A stretch of 35,599 nucleotides of DNA from Acidobacteriaceae bacterium (GCA_025355385.1 JANXZS010000090.1:1-35599); one strand, 5' to 3'. Positions 1 to 8,092 are shown, counted from the first letter of the stretch. Made by a program: numbers and translations. Notes: generated by a model not told the origin, from the sequence alone.

Positions 1-1211
1 GCAGTGGCCTGAGGATCGGCGACGACCCCGTGCATCGCCTCCTGTCCATATACGTCGGCATCGTGTTCCAGCGCCCGGCTGAAGGTGTTGTTAATGGGGT
101 CCGACAAGAAGTTGAGCAGTGAGAAGGCCAGCAGGAGAACACCGACCGCCGCCCAGTCCTCCACCTTCGCGATGCGCCAGCGCTCTCCATAGCGAGCGAT
201 CAGCCAAGCGACAAAGTGGTAGCCAATCCACAACAGCAGCAGGAGTACGAGGGAGTAGAAGGCGATGCCCTTCCAAATGTGGTTCAGGACATAGTGGCCG
301 CTCTCGTGGCCGAAGATGAACAGAATGTCGTCTGTTGGCGCGGTCTTGATCGTGGTATCCCAGACGACGACACGCTTGGTGGATCCGAGACCAGTCACGT
401 AGGCGTTGGGCACGGTCAACTTTTCACTGGCCTTCATCAGGTACATACGCTCTGGCGGGATGTTGGTGCCAGTGCGCGCGACTACGCGCTCGAGGTCGTT
501 CACCAACGCGGGGTTGGACCGGGTAAGCGGCTCAAAGTGATTGAATATGGGGTCTATTACAACGGGTATTACAAAAATTGTGCCGACGATGAATGGCAGA
601 GAACCCACCCAGAAGTAGAGCCACCACCTACGAGGAAACTTGCGGATGAGCCTCTCCAGTACCAGCAGTATCAGAGTGCCAAAAACCAGCGTGAGCAGCA
701 AGGACTTGCCGCGATCGAGGAACCAGCTTCCCCAATGCTGAATGGACAGGCCGTAGCTGACCGACAGCCAGTGTCCCGTCATGCTGAAGGGCAGGTTGGA
801 CAGGGAGATGAGCAGCAGCAGGAGCGGAAGGAAGAGGAGCCCCTGCAGCCAGCGCTTCGAGGTTAGATCTTCCGCCCAACCCGCCAAAGCGGCAAGGCTG
901 CGAGTGAAGAGCAGCAGGACGAGAAAGATCAACTGCCAGGCAGTCGCGGCAAACTGGAGAATCGTGTAGTCGCGGCTCAGCCGAATCGCTTTGGCAAGCT
1001 TCTCAGGGGGAAGGCTGTAAGCGGCGTTTGTGTTCGGAGCGGGCGTTTGGGTAGTTGTCGCCGAAGCGTCTCCTTGGGCGAAAGGGACGGAAGAGCCGGG
1101 TATCGATGTCGCCAGCAGAGTCTGCGCGGGGAATAGAAGCACAGGCAGCAGAAGTCCCGCAATAGACCTGAAGATCCATTGCCACGCTGGAAGGGGAAAG
1201 CGCAATTTCAA
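1..1211 (-). CDS. M48 family membrane metallopeptidase (Ste24/HtpX-like), C-terminus cut by window edge
   Basis: This is a zinc metalloprotease of the M48 family, expected in the inner membrane. The minus-strand frame stays open from a TTG at 1211 to the window edge, so the C-terminus is missing. A GGAGG Shine-Dalgarno sits 6 nt before that TTG (1218-1222). Starting there gives a signal-like N-terminus (MKLRFPLPAWQWIF, then a Leu-rich stretch), and I see no in-frame ATG near the start. Several hydrophobic segments follow. The catalytic HESGH motif is at residues 302-306 (H302, E303, H306), and the third zinc ligand is probably E382 in a LEHDAD context. Both are M48 hallmarks. The RlpA-like gene lies upstream on the same strand, but 277 nt containing a stem-loop separate them, so co-transcription is uncertain. 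The substrate is unknown; CAAX processing is only the family precedent. Confidence 0.9.
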   Translation of the reverse strand, partial: MKLRFPLPAWQWIFRSIAGLLLPVLLFPAQTLLATSIPGSSVPFAQGDASATTTQTPAPNTNAAYSLPPEKLAKAIRLSRDYTILQFAATAWQLIFLVLLLFTRSLAALAGWAEDLTSKRWLQGLLFLPLLLLLISLSNLPFSMTGHWLSVSYGLSIQHWGSWFLDRGKSLLLTLVFGTLILLVLERLIRKFPRRWWLYFWVGSLPFIVGTIFVIPVVIDPIFNHFEPLTRSNPALVNDLERVVARTGTNIPPERMYLMKASEKLTVPNAYVTGLGSTKRVVVWDTTIKTAPTDDILFIFGHESGHYVLNHIWKGIAFYSLVLLLLLWIGYHFVAWLIARYGERWRIAKVEDWAAVGVLLLAFSLLNFLSDPINNTFSRALEHDADVYGQEAMHGVVADPQAT

Positions 1212-1391
1212 TCTATGCCTCCAGATCTTGCCCTCTCGCTGCCGGTTCGCAAGTTGCGCAATCGTGAGAGCACTTTACTTGGAAATTGTCCTATGAAACG
1301 TGGAAGTCTTCATACCCCGCCTTTTTGCAGGGTTCTGGAAGCAAGGCTAGCTCTGTTCCTATTGCAATTCTGTGCATCTTTGTCATTGGTT

Positions 1392-1422
1392 CCCGCTTAG
1401 CGGGAGCGAAGCTTGCTCCCGC
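1392..1422. terminator. Nested stem-loop between the RlpA and M48 genes
   Basis: Two alternative hairpins share an arm. CCCGC-tta-GCGGG occupies 1392-1404, and GCGGGAGC pairs with GCTCCCGC (1400-1407 with 1415-1422, 7-nt loop). They lie about 70 nt past the RlpA stop codon on the minus strand. No clear T-run follows, so a terminator or mRNA-end role is only inferred. The rest of 1212-1488 shows nothing recognisable. Confidence 0.4.
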
Positions 1423-1488
1423 GCAGCGCACTGGCAGTTTCGCTGGATGCAGCTCTGCTTGCACACCCAGCCTGAAAACCCCTGATAA

Positions 1489-2274
1489 TCAGTCCAGCCG
1501 TACCAGGTAGGCATTGCCTTCGACGGGTATGAGCTCACTGGCAATGTTGACGGCTTTTCCTTTGTCGTCGTTCTGGGGACGAATGCGCACCCAGTGGCCG
1601 GTGGGTCCGGTGAATTCGATCACGTTGGCGGTGTGGTATTTGCGCAGCAGGTGATCTCGCAGCTTCAACGCCTCCTCGCCATTCTTGAAGGCTCCCACTT
1701 GAACGCACCAGCGGCCGCCGTCCTCGATGGGAGAAGGGGTCTGGTAGACATCGACGCGCACCTTGGCTGTACCCGGCCTCCATACCCCCGCTACTTTTGC
1801 CGAGGCCAGCGAAAGATCGAGCAGGCGACCTTGAACGAAAGGCCCGCGATCGGTGACGCGCACGACAACCGACTGCCTGGTCCCCAAGTTGGTCACCTTG
1901 AGAAGGGAGTTCATGGGTAGGGTGCGATGAGCAGCGGTGAGCGCATTCTGGTCAAAGACCTGGCCATTGGCTCCGCGGCGGTTGTGATAGGGCGGCCCAT
2001 ACCAGCTTGCCAGACCCTCTTGAGTAGAGATGGGAGAATGGGTGGCGACGAACTCGGTATCCGCGTTGCTAACCCCTTCGGTAACTGGATTGGCTGCACT
2101 TATCACGGGTGGTCGCGCTTCAGGCGGCGTGGTAGTTCGCGGAGAAGTGATAGGTGGCGGGGGTGGAGGGGCCGGGACGTAGACAACCCTGACCTTCCGA
2201 GCGCAGCCTCCCATGATGAGAACGACCGGCAGCAAGGCTGCACCGGGCAGAAGGCGTTGCCACAAGGCTTTCAT
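1489..2274 (-). CDS. rlpA: RlpA-like septal lytic transglycosylase lipoprotein with SPOR domain
   Basis: RlpA proteins are outer-membrane lipoproteins that bind, and in some species cleave, denuded glycan strands at the division septum. I chose the ATG at 2274 because the AGGAG motif is only 2 nt from the upstream ATG at 2283. The N-terminus is a lipoprotein signal ending in IMGGC (acyl-accepting C24). A proline-rich linker follows, with seven consecutive prolines near residues 36-42. The double-psi beta-barrel domain starts at GLASWYG (about residue 87) and carries the family catalytic pair H116 (TAAHRTLP) and D142 (VTDRGPF). A SPOR domain (from about residue 188, WCVQVGAFK) would target the protein to septal peptidoglycan. 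Length and domain order are normal for the family. The catalytic residues are intact, so enzymatic activity is plausible. Confidence 0.93.
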   Translation of the reverse strand: MKALWQRLLPGAALLPVVLIMGGCARKVRVVYVPAPPPPPPITSPRTTTPPEARPPVISAANPVTEGVSNADTEFVATHSPISTQEGLASWYGPPYHNRRGANGQVFDQNALTAAHRTLPMNSLLKVTNLGTRQSVVVRVTDRGPFVQGRLLDLSLASAKVAGVWRPGTAKVRVDVYQTPSPIEDGGRWCVQVGAFKNGEEALKLRDHLLRKYHTANVIEFTGPTGHWVRIRPQNDDKGKAVNIASELIPVEGNAYLVRLD

Positions 2275-2385
2275 GTAAAGCATTTCTCCTGCCGCTGTGC
2301 AGCCGTTGCATTGTTGCGATTAGCCGCCCTTTGATGGGACGGCTACATCGTGTCTGTTCTCCTCTACTCTCCCGGGGAGAACGCG

Positions 2386-2646
2386 CTAGCGGTTGCCTCC
2401 CACGGGCGGTTGAGGACCCCTGGCACCCTCAAGAGCTTCGGCCAGCTTATGAAGCTGTTCGGCAGCGACTTTGAGCGCGCTGGAGGAATTGCGTCGAACC
2501 TGGGGCACCACTTCATCATTTAGATAGGCAACCACACGCCTCAATTCTTCTTCGGCGCGAGGGATGGCGGTACCGATGTGCTCATCGAGTTTGCGGCCCA
2601 GGTCTTCCAGGCGGCCGCGCAGCGGATCTTGGGAGTTGCCGGTCAT
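2386..2646 (-). CDS. Small hypothetical coiled-coil protein (86 aa)
   Basis: I do not recognise a named family. The product is hydrophilic and almost entirely helical by composition. Heptad-like Leu/Val spacing runs from about residue 10 to 75 (LEDLGRKLDEHIG and ALKVAAEQLHKLAEALEG), and the tail is Pro/Gly-rich. It has no signal peptide and no cysteine. A good AGGAG ribosome-binding site lies 8 nt before the ATG at 2646, which supports real translation. It sits just upstream of the RlpA-like gene on the same strand, 111 nt away, so it could be co-transcribed with it. Its composition fits a small cytoplasmic oligomer or phasin-like helical protein, but the function is unknown. Confidence 0.7.
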   Translation of the reverse strand: MTGNSQDPLRGRLEDLGRKLDEHIGTAIPRAEEELRRVVAYLNDEVVPQVRRNSSSALKVAAEQLHKLAEALEGARGPQPPVGGNR

Positions 2647-2964
2647 GGGAAAATCTCCTATTGTCAGCCAAGTTTCATGTTGCTATTCATTATCGCGGTT
2701 TTCCGCTCCGTCTCGGCATCCTGTATTGCAAGGTGCCGAGCTGATTACTCGCAGTCCCCGGCACGTTCCGAGGAAGGACCAGCGAGGTCCGCGAGTGTAA
2801 GGTTTTAGCTTCCCGAGTTTTGCAGAATGCAGGGACAAAGGCTGTCAATCTGCGGAGTTGTCGCTGTTCGCTGACGAGGCTCACCATCGGCGCCCCTATT
2901 TTCGCCGTTCGACCATAAGTGCTTTGCTTTCAATTAAGGGCTGCATACGATTATCGTGGCAGGT
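2647..2964. other. Intergenic region without recognisable gene
   Basis: Divergent promoter region between the small coiled-coil gene (minus) and the radical SAM gene (plus). Short open frames on both strands lack ribosome-binding sites and protein-like composition. Apart from the candidate promoter annotated separately at 2965-2993, I see no RNA gene, riboswitch or repeat here. Confidence 0.5.
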
Positions 2965-2993
2965 TTGACGGAACTTTATTAGGTGGTTTACAA
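2965..2993 (+). promoter_or_regulatory. Candidate sigma70 promoter for the radical SAM gene
   Basis: TTGACG (2965-2970), a 17-bp spacer, then TTACAA (2988-2993). Transcription would start near 3000 and leave a leader of about 100 nt before the ATG at 3103. This is an assignment by consensus only. Confidence 0.35.
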
Positions 2994-3102
2994 GTGCTTC
3001 CCACCACCCGTTGGACGTTGTACCTGTCGTCCCTGCAGCGTGCGACTCCCGTAGCAAATCGCACAGTAGCGCAGGTTCTGATCACTGAGGAGAAAAGAGA
3101 GA

Positions 3103-5193
3103 ATGTCGAAGACGGTGAAGTACGCCGAGAGAGCGGTAACCTACGCAGCCAAGGGCGCGTGGGCAGTCTTTGAAAGGCTGAATACCATCAGCCCGAATCC
3201 TTCGTTTACACCGAAGTGGTCCGATAAGCCGCTATTGAAGTCTTACCAGAAGGAGAAGCCTCCTCTAGGTTGGCCACGTACCACCGATTCGCTCTGCCCC
3301 AAGTGCGTCCCTGAGATCCGCAAGCAGATTCTCGATGGCAAACTGCCTCATGAAGTCCTTCTGAACGAGAAGGTTGGCGAAATCAAGGCGCAGATTATCG
3401 AGCGCGACGGCCAGATCCTCATGGTGAAGGATTGTCCCAAGCACGGTCATTTTGAAGACTTGATGTCGATGGACACCGAGTTTTTCAAGCATCTGGAAGA
3501 GGTTTTCCCGGGTCGAGACATTCGCGCGCACAATGACGAAAAGCTTCACAATCATGGCACCTCGACGGTTACCCACGGTCGCGGTTCGGTATTGACCATC
3601 GATCTGACTAACCGTTGCAACATGATGTGTGATCCCTGCTTCATGGACGCGAACCAGGTCGGGTTTGTGCATGAGCTGATGTGGGATGAGATAAAGACCA
3701 TGCTGGACAATGCCGCGCAGATCAAGCCGAGGCGCCAGATGAGTGTGCAGTTTTCCGGTGGTGAGCCGACGCTTTCGCCCTACTTCCTGGATGCGGTAGC
3801 CTACGCTCGCAAGGTGGGTTACAACTCGGTTCAGGCTGCCAGCAACGGGATTGAGTTTGCCAAGTCGAAGGAGCTTTGCCGCGGAGCTGCCGAAGCGGGG
3901 CTGCGCTATGTGTATCTGCAATTTGACGGGATAGGCAATGCCGCCAACTCGCACCGTAAGGTAGGCAATCTGTTTGACGTCAAGATGCAGGCGATCCACA
4001 ACCTGCATGAAGCCGGGGTGGACATTGTTCCGGTGACGACGATCATCAACGGCATCAACAATGAGCAGGTCGGGCACATCATCCAGTTTGCGCTGGACAA
4101 TCCCAAAACGATCAGCTTCCTGTCGTTCCAGCCGGTTTCATTCACGGGCCGCGATGAGGACATCACCGACGAGCGTCGCGTGGCGCAGCGCTACACGCTC
4201 AGCCACATGGCACACGATGTCAAGAACCAAACGGGACTGGGCGAACCGGTTCGCGACTGGTTCCCCATCAGCTTTATGAGCACCTTCTCCGATTTCGGGG
4301 ATCTGATGCACGGACCGGCGGCAGACTGGGGCCAGCTAAGCTGCGGTTGCCACCCCAATTGCGGCATCGGCATGGCGCTGATGGTCGATAAGGAAACGAA
4401 GGAAGCTGTTCCGGTGACTGCGTTTTTGAACGCGGACAGGCTGGCCAAAGACGTAGCCAAGATCAACGACGCCGCTCGCGGCAAGTTCCTCTCCGGCCTC
4501 GGTATCACCTTGGCCATGCTGCGCAACTATGATCCTAGGAAGTCGCCAACTCACTTCAGCATCATGGATATGCTGAAGAAATTTGACAAGTGCTTTGGCG
4601 TAACGGGTCGAAACTATGGCAGCGTAAAGGGCGACCGCACGATGGAAGATATCAAGTTCCGTCGCGCCGACCGCTGGAATTTCCTGTTCATCGCAGGCAT
4701 GTGGTTCCAGGATCTATTCAACTACGACTTCCGCCGCACCGAGCAATGCATCATTCCGTACGCCACGCAGGAAGGCGAGATCAGCTTTTGCGCCTACAAC
4801 ACGGGTGTGGGCTGGCGCAACATCATCGAGAAGATGCACATGACCGCGACTCTGACCAAGTGGTACGAAGAGCACGGGCGTCATGAGATTTTCGCGGGTG
4901 GCAAGAAGGTTGGCATGGCATCGATGGAGCATAACCTGGTGCTCAACGACGAGCATGTTCGCGCCGCAGCCAATGATTCGCTGGACAAGCTTGGCATCGC
5001 CAAGAACTCCCGCGAAGAGAAGCTTCGCGCGCGAGGAGATAAACTGAAGACGGATGCGGAGAACGCCCAAATGGCGCAACTCTACCGCGAGCACGTCCTG
5101 GGCGAGAAGCCGACCCCCGGGATGGTTTCGCTGAGCTCCATTGCACCGGCTCCCAAGCCAGCCCCCAAGGCTGAAGAGGTGATGGGGGACTAG
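3103..5193 (+). CDS. Radical SAM protein of the Tes/MJ0619 type; candidate membrane-spanning (tetraether or diabolic-acid) lipid synthase
   Basis: A 696-residue radical SAM enzyme with a strong purine-rich ribosome-binding site (GAGGAG) before its ATG. The CxxxCxxC cluster motif is C172, C176, C179, and the SGGEPT glycine motif is at 218-223. What marks it out is extra metal-ligand architecture. At the N-terminus are CPKC (65-68) and CPKHG (111-115). C-terminal to the core are C414, C416 and C420 (SCGCHPNC), C497, C549 and C563. Archaeal tetraether lipid synthase (Tes) has this general plan: a rubredoxin-like N-terminal site, a radical SAM cluster and auxiliary iron-sulfur clusters. Tes joins two lipid tails by a C-C bond. 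Acidobacteria are known to make iso-diabolic acid and related membrane-spanning lipids, so a bacterial counterpart is a reasonable inference. The C-terminal 60 residues are charged and Pro/Ala-rich. The gene is monocistronic, ending in a strong terminator. The radical SAM call is certain; the lipid substrate is not. Confidence 0.9.
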   Translation: MSKTVKYAERAVTYAAKGAWAVFERLNTISPNPSFTPKWSDKPLLKSYQKEKPPLGWPRTTDSLCPKCVPEIRKQILDGKLPHEVLLNEKVGEIKAQIIERDGQILMVKDCPKHGHFEDLMSMDTEFFKHLEEVFPGRDIRAHNDEKLHNHGTSTVTHGRGSVLTIDLTNRCNMMCDPCFMDANQVGFVHELMWDEIKTMLDNAAQIKPRRQMSVQFSGGEPTLSPYFLDAVAYARKVGYNSVQAASNGIEFAKSKELCRGAAEAGLRYVYLQFDGIGNAANSHRKVGNLFDVKMQAIHNLHEAGVDIVPVTTIINGINNEQVGHIIQFALDNPKTISFLSFQPVSFTGRDEDITDERRVAQRYTLSHMAHDVKNQTGLGEPVRDWFPISFMSTFSDFGDLMHGPAADWGQLSCGCHPNCGIGMALMVDKETKEAVPVTAFLNADRLAKDVAKINDAARGKFLSGLGITLAMLRNYDPRKSPTHFSIMDMLKKFDKCFGVTGRNYGSVKGDRTMEDIKFRRADRWNFLFIAGMWFQDLFNYDFRRTEQCIIPYATQEGEISFCAYNTGVGWRNIIEKMHMTATLTKWYEEHGRHEIFAGGKKVGMASMEHNLVLNDEHVRAAANDSLDKLGIAKNSREEKLRARGDKLKTDAENAQMAQLYREHVLGEKPTPGMVSLSSIAPAPKPAPKAEEVMGD

Positions 5194-5242
5194 GACCAGC
5201 CGTATGCGAACGCGGCGTTGCCGCAAAGGCAAGGGCTACCAC

Positions 5243-5278
5243 AAGAGGCTACCTTCGGGTGGCCTCTTACTTTTTTTT
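5243..5278 (+). terminator. Intrinsic terminator with UUCG tetraloop
   Basis: Eleven-base arms AAGAGGCTACC (5243-5253) and GGTGGCCTCTT (5258-5268) pair with one G-U wobble around a TTCG loop closed by C-G, the exceptionally stable UUCG type. A run of eight T residues follows at 5271-5278. It lies 50 nt after the radical SAM stop codon. Confidence 0.92.
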
Positions 5279-5332
5279 GCCACAACACTTTTTGCCATGG
5301 TACTTTGGCGATTCCGCATCCAAACTAGAGGC

Positions 5333-5794
5333 ATGCTGAAACGAGCGATGGTTGGGCTGATGGCGGCTGGGTTACTGGGCTCGATGGCGGGTTGCACGAT
5401 CTATCCGGAAAAGCGGACTGCGACGCTCGCCTCGACGACCAGTGCAGAGCAGTACGAGCGACTGTACTGGAAAGCCGTTCAGAAGGGCGATTGGCAGCAG
5501 GCCGCCGCGCTGCAGGGGCCAAGCATTGTTTACGCAACACGGCAGGGCGAGCTCGTCGACGGCGCGCGCTGGCTGTCCTTGCTCCAGGGTGCGCCGCCGA
5601 AGGAATACTTGATTGGCGCTGTGCAGGTGAAGCCTCAGGGTTCCGATACGGTGGTGAGCTATTTCGCGTCGGTCACAGATGGCAGATCGACGACGCCGAT
5701 AGAACTGGCTGTTGTCAGCCTGTGGCAACAGGTGGGAGCCAACCTGATCATGGTGGCGCATAGCGAAACCCCCCGTGCCGGGTCTGCAAAGTAG
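5333..5794 (+). CDS. Small lipoprotein, possibly NTF2/SnoaL-like fold
   Basis: An open frame extends upstream to 5204 but runs through the preceding terminator, so I place the start at the ATG at 5333. That gives 153 residues and a textbook lipoprotein signal (MLKRAMVGLMAAGLLGSMAGC, lipidated C21). The mature part has a helix-rich start (AEQYERLYWKAVQKGDWQQAAAL) and then alternating strands. That pattern resembles SnoaL/DUF4440-type proteins, in which a small alpha+beta cone often carries no enzymatic residues. I cannot identify catalytic residues. The ribosome-binding site is weak (ACTAGAGGC). mutY starts 28 nt after its stop, so the two may share a transcript. The function is unknown; its location would be membrane-anchored in the periplasm. 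Confidence 0.75.
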   Translation: MLKRAMVGLMAAGLLGSMAGCTIYPEKRTATLASTTSAEQYERLYWKAVQKGDWQQAAALQGPSIVYATRQGELVDGARWLSLLQGAPPKEYLIGAVQVKPQGSDTVVSYFASVTDGRSTTPIELAVVSLWQQVGANLIMVAHSETPRAGSAK

Positions 5795-5822
5795 GACCGG
5801 GACGACCAGTTAGAATCAGCAT

Positions 5823-6878
5823 ATGACGGGGGAGAAATGGACCGCTGCCGAGCGCAAGAAGTTTCGCTCGAAGCTGCTGAGCTGGTTTGGCGATCATCGC
5901 CGGGATCTCCCCTGGCGCCGTACTCAGGATCCTTACAAAATCTGGGTCTCCGAGATCATGTTGCAGCAGACGCGGGTTGCGGCGGTTCTGGAGCACTACG
6001 CGGAGTTCCTGCGCCGCTTTCCAACCGTCACGACCTTGGCTGATGCACCAGAGGCAGACGTGCTTGCAGTATGGAGTGGCCTGGGCTATTACCGTCGCGC
6101 ACGGATGCTCCACCGGGGCGCGCAGGCGGTAGCAACCGAGTATGAAGCGGCGCTTCCGGCCACGGCAGCGGCGCTGGTCGCGCTGCCTGGCATCGGCGGA
6201 TACACGGCGGCAGCGATCGCTAGCATAGCCTTTGGCGAGCCTGTCGCTGCGGTGGATGGCAACGTTGAGCGCGTTATTACACGCGTGGCAGGGCTGGCAC
6301 CGGGCAGCGGCGAGGATCGCTGCTTGCAGACCCGCATTCGACAACTAGCCGAGGAACTCTTGGATCATGAGCATCCCGGGGATTTTAATCAAGCCATGAT
6401 GGAGCTGGGTGCGACGCTCTGCCTGCCGCGGAATCCGGTCTGTTCGCGGTGCCCCGTTGCCCATCTATGCCAGACGCGCGGAGAGCATCCTGTTGCGCCC
6501 CGCAAATCCATGGTGCGTCGGGACGTCGCCTGCGCCCTGATCGTCGCGACGACACCACCACAATGGGCGCGGGTGCTGCTGCAGCAGAGGCCCGCCGAAG
6601 CTACGGTGATGCAGGGCATGTGGGAGTTGCCGGAGATCGGCTCGGAGGGGCTCGACGCGGAGTCTGCGGAGATGATCGTGCGCCACGCCATCATGCAAAC
6701 AAACTACGTCGTGCAGGTGCACGCGATGAGTGCTGAGGTTTTTCCGCGGCATCAACTGAATCAGCACGTGGCATCCTGGATCGCGCTGGATGCGTTGTCT
6801 CTCATGCCGCTGACTGGTCTCACGCTTAAGGTGCTACGACGGGCGGGATTGATGACTGCTTCGCGCGGGCAGTCGTAA
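5823..6878 (+). CDS. mutY: A/G-specific adenine DNA glycosylase MutY
   Basis: MutY removes adenine mispaired with 8-oxoguanine, which prevents G:C to T:A transversions. The 351-residue product has the complete helix-hairpin-helix glycosylase core. Catalytic E44 lies in WVSEIMLQQTR, the hairpin LPGIGGYTAAA spans 121-131, and the catalytic aspartate D145 lies in VDGNVERV. The [4Fe-4S] cluster ligands C200, C207, C210 and C216 have the expected C-x6-C-x2-C-x5-C spacing. The C-terminal third contains the NUDIX-like 8-oxoG recognition domain, with LLQQRPAE and MQGMWELPE near 265-290. A GGGGGAG-like ribosome-binding site is in the region before the ATG, though the spacing is close. The length is normal. 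The gene may follow the small lipoprotein on one transcript. Confidence 0.96.
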   Translation: MTGEKWTAAERKKFRSKLLSWFGDHRRDLPWRRTQDPYKIWVSEIMLQQTRVAAVLEHYAEFLRRFPTVTTLADAPEADVLAVWSGLGYYRRARMLHRGAQAVATEYEAALPATAAALVALPGIGGYTAAAIASIAFGEPVAAVDGNVERVITRVAGLAPGSGEDRCLQTRIRQLAEELLDHEHPGDFNQAMMELGATLCLPRNPVCSRCPVAHLCQTRGEHPVAPRKSMVRRDVACALIVATTPPQWARVLLQQRPAEATVMQGMWELPEIGSEGLDAESAEMIVRHAIMQTNYVVQVHAMSAEVFPRHQLNQHVASWIALDALSLMPLTGLTLKVLRRAGLMTASRGQS

Positions 6879-7016
6879 TTGGGCAGCCTGATTCCTAATT
6901 CGGGAGTTTAGGATCACAACGGCGTTTATTGGTACCAATTCTGTCCCGTTAAAACTTCTGGATCGACTTTGCGGCTTGGCTAAGCACAATCTGAGGCCCT
7001 GTGGCTGCTGAAGCAT

Positions 7017-7577
7017 TTGATCGACCTGAGAAAACGGGTGTCAAATTCTCTCATGGAAAGATTTAGTGATGTAACCGCGAGATGTGTAGGCCTCATGATC
7101 GATGGCTTGAATGAGGCAACTAAGGCCAACCTCGGCGACGGTAGCGACGCAAGCACGATCTTCGTGAAGAATGCTCAGGCTCTTCAACTCGGCAAAGTTG
7201 TCATTGCAGTCGGTATATTCTCGATCTTTGAAGCCAGACTCCAGGATGGCCTCAACTGCTCTGATGGATTCGCTGAGCTTCGAACGGTCTTGTTAAACGC
7301 CAATAACCAGGACCTCGCAATACGCTTTGAGCAGTTCTGTGCTGCCGTTAATGTCCTAAAGCACGGCAAAGGTCGAAGCTACGATCGATTGCTGTCTTTT
7401 GATGCGCTCCCTTTTGTCATCAAGGCTCGGGACCAACACTTCTTCTTTGAGGGTGACGTGTCTGAACCGGATACCCTGGTCCTCGTGGATGATGCTTTCG
7501 TACGTTCCTGTGCGGAGTTGGTTCAACAGTCGATTGAAGCCGTCCGAAGCGTAAAGCCTGACATTTATTTCGGCTAA
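7017..7577 (+). CDS. Hypothetical helical protein (186 aa), possibly HEPN-like
   Basis: I do not recognise a firm family. The frame opens at a TTG at 7017; an ATG at 7053 is an alternative, and neither has a strong ribosome-binding site. The product is mostly helical with no signal peptide or membrane segment. A stretch reading FSIFEARLQDGLN, then RFEQFCAAVNVLKHGKGRSYDRLL (split around residues 65-130), is reminiscent of HEPN-type proteins, where an Asn/Arg and a His in the last helices form an RNase site. This is pattern resemblance only. Codon use looks less GC-rich than its neighbours. It sits next to a truncated HNH-type protein between two core-type genes, which suggests an acquired patch. 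It could be part of a defence or toxin system that has otherwise been lost. Confidence 0.6.
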   Translation: MIDLRKRVSNSLMERFSDVTARCVGLMIDGLNEATKANLGDGSDASTIFVKNAQALQLGKVVIAVGIFSIFEARLQDGLNCSDGFAELRTVLLNANNQDLAIRFEQFCAAVNVLKHGKGRSYDRLLSFDALPFVIKARDQHFFFEGDVSEPDTLVLVDDAFVRSCAELVQQSIEAVRSVKPDIYFG

Positions 7578-7650
7578 AGCGTGTCCATAGTCTGCCCCCA
7601 ATACGGAACCATGATGCCGAGGCAGATATACTTCGGTACTTTGGAATCTG

Positions 7651-7965
7651 ATGAGTTCAAGACGGGACAGGGACGATTTCACTACAGCCACCCAGTACTC
7701 CCCTTGCGAAGAGAGCGGGGGACAACGCTGCTCCAATCCAGAGTGTGGACGCGGGACGAGCGGACCTCATTCGGACGCCGATCGCGCTGTGAACCTTGGG
7801 ATAGCTGCACACATCACCGCCGCGTCGCCTGGGGGCCCGCGCTTCGACCCAGCTTTGTCGCCCGAGAGTCGGTCCTCACTCGAGAATGGAATTTGGCTCT
7901 GCTACATCTGCGCAGCAAAGATAGATCGGGATGAAGTTCGCTACCCGACGCTGTTGGGAAACTAG
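7651..7965 (+). pseudogene. Truncated HNH-type zinc-binding protein (N-terminal module only)
   Basis: The 104-residue frame carries the recognisable N-terminal HNH-like module found at the front of many larger, often defence-associated proteins. It has C27 and C32 (CSNPEC), TSGP, AAHITAASPGGPR with H54, ENGIWLC with N79 and C84, and C87. In full-length relatives the sequence continues after a VRYP segment into LLxxWK and hundreds of further residues. Here it stops five residues after VRYP (TLLGN), and no other frame downstream continues it before the M28 promoter region. The ATG at 7651 lacks a clear ribosome-binding site. I read it as a remnant of a longer gene, although a stand-alone small HNH protein cannot be excluded. 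With the gene at 7017 it forms an accessory patch. Confidence 0.65.
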
Positions 7966-7996
7966 CGCACTCTTCCTAGAGACTCGGTGAGAGCGA

Positions 7997-8025
7997 TTGC
8001 CCGGCAGCGTGCATACTCTTAATGT
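7997..8025 (+). promoter_or_regulatory. Candidate sigma70 promoter for the M28 peptidase gene
   Basis: TTGCCC (7997-8002), a 17-bp spacer, and TAATGT (8020-8025), followed by a leader of about 60 nt to the ATG at 8093. Assigned by consensus only. Confidence 0.35.
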
Positions 8026-8092
8026 AGAAGTTAGAGCTTTTGCGTGCTAGGGGCGTTGTACCCCTGCCGGAAGCCCTCTATCAGGAGCCATA

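Noticed and set aside
3265-4077. Long open frame antisense to the radical SAM gene
   Set aside because: It is a shadow of codon bias on the opposite strand; no ribosome-binding site or domain, while the plus-strand protein is unmistakable.
5204-5332. N-terminal extension of the small lipoprotein
   Set aside because: It would translate through the terminator hairpin and T-run; the ATG at 5333 yields a perfect lipoprotein signal.
7581-7934. Open frame overlapping the HNH module in another frame
   Set aside because: No domain, and the HNH residues lie in the frame at 7651-7965.
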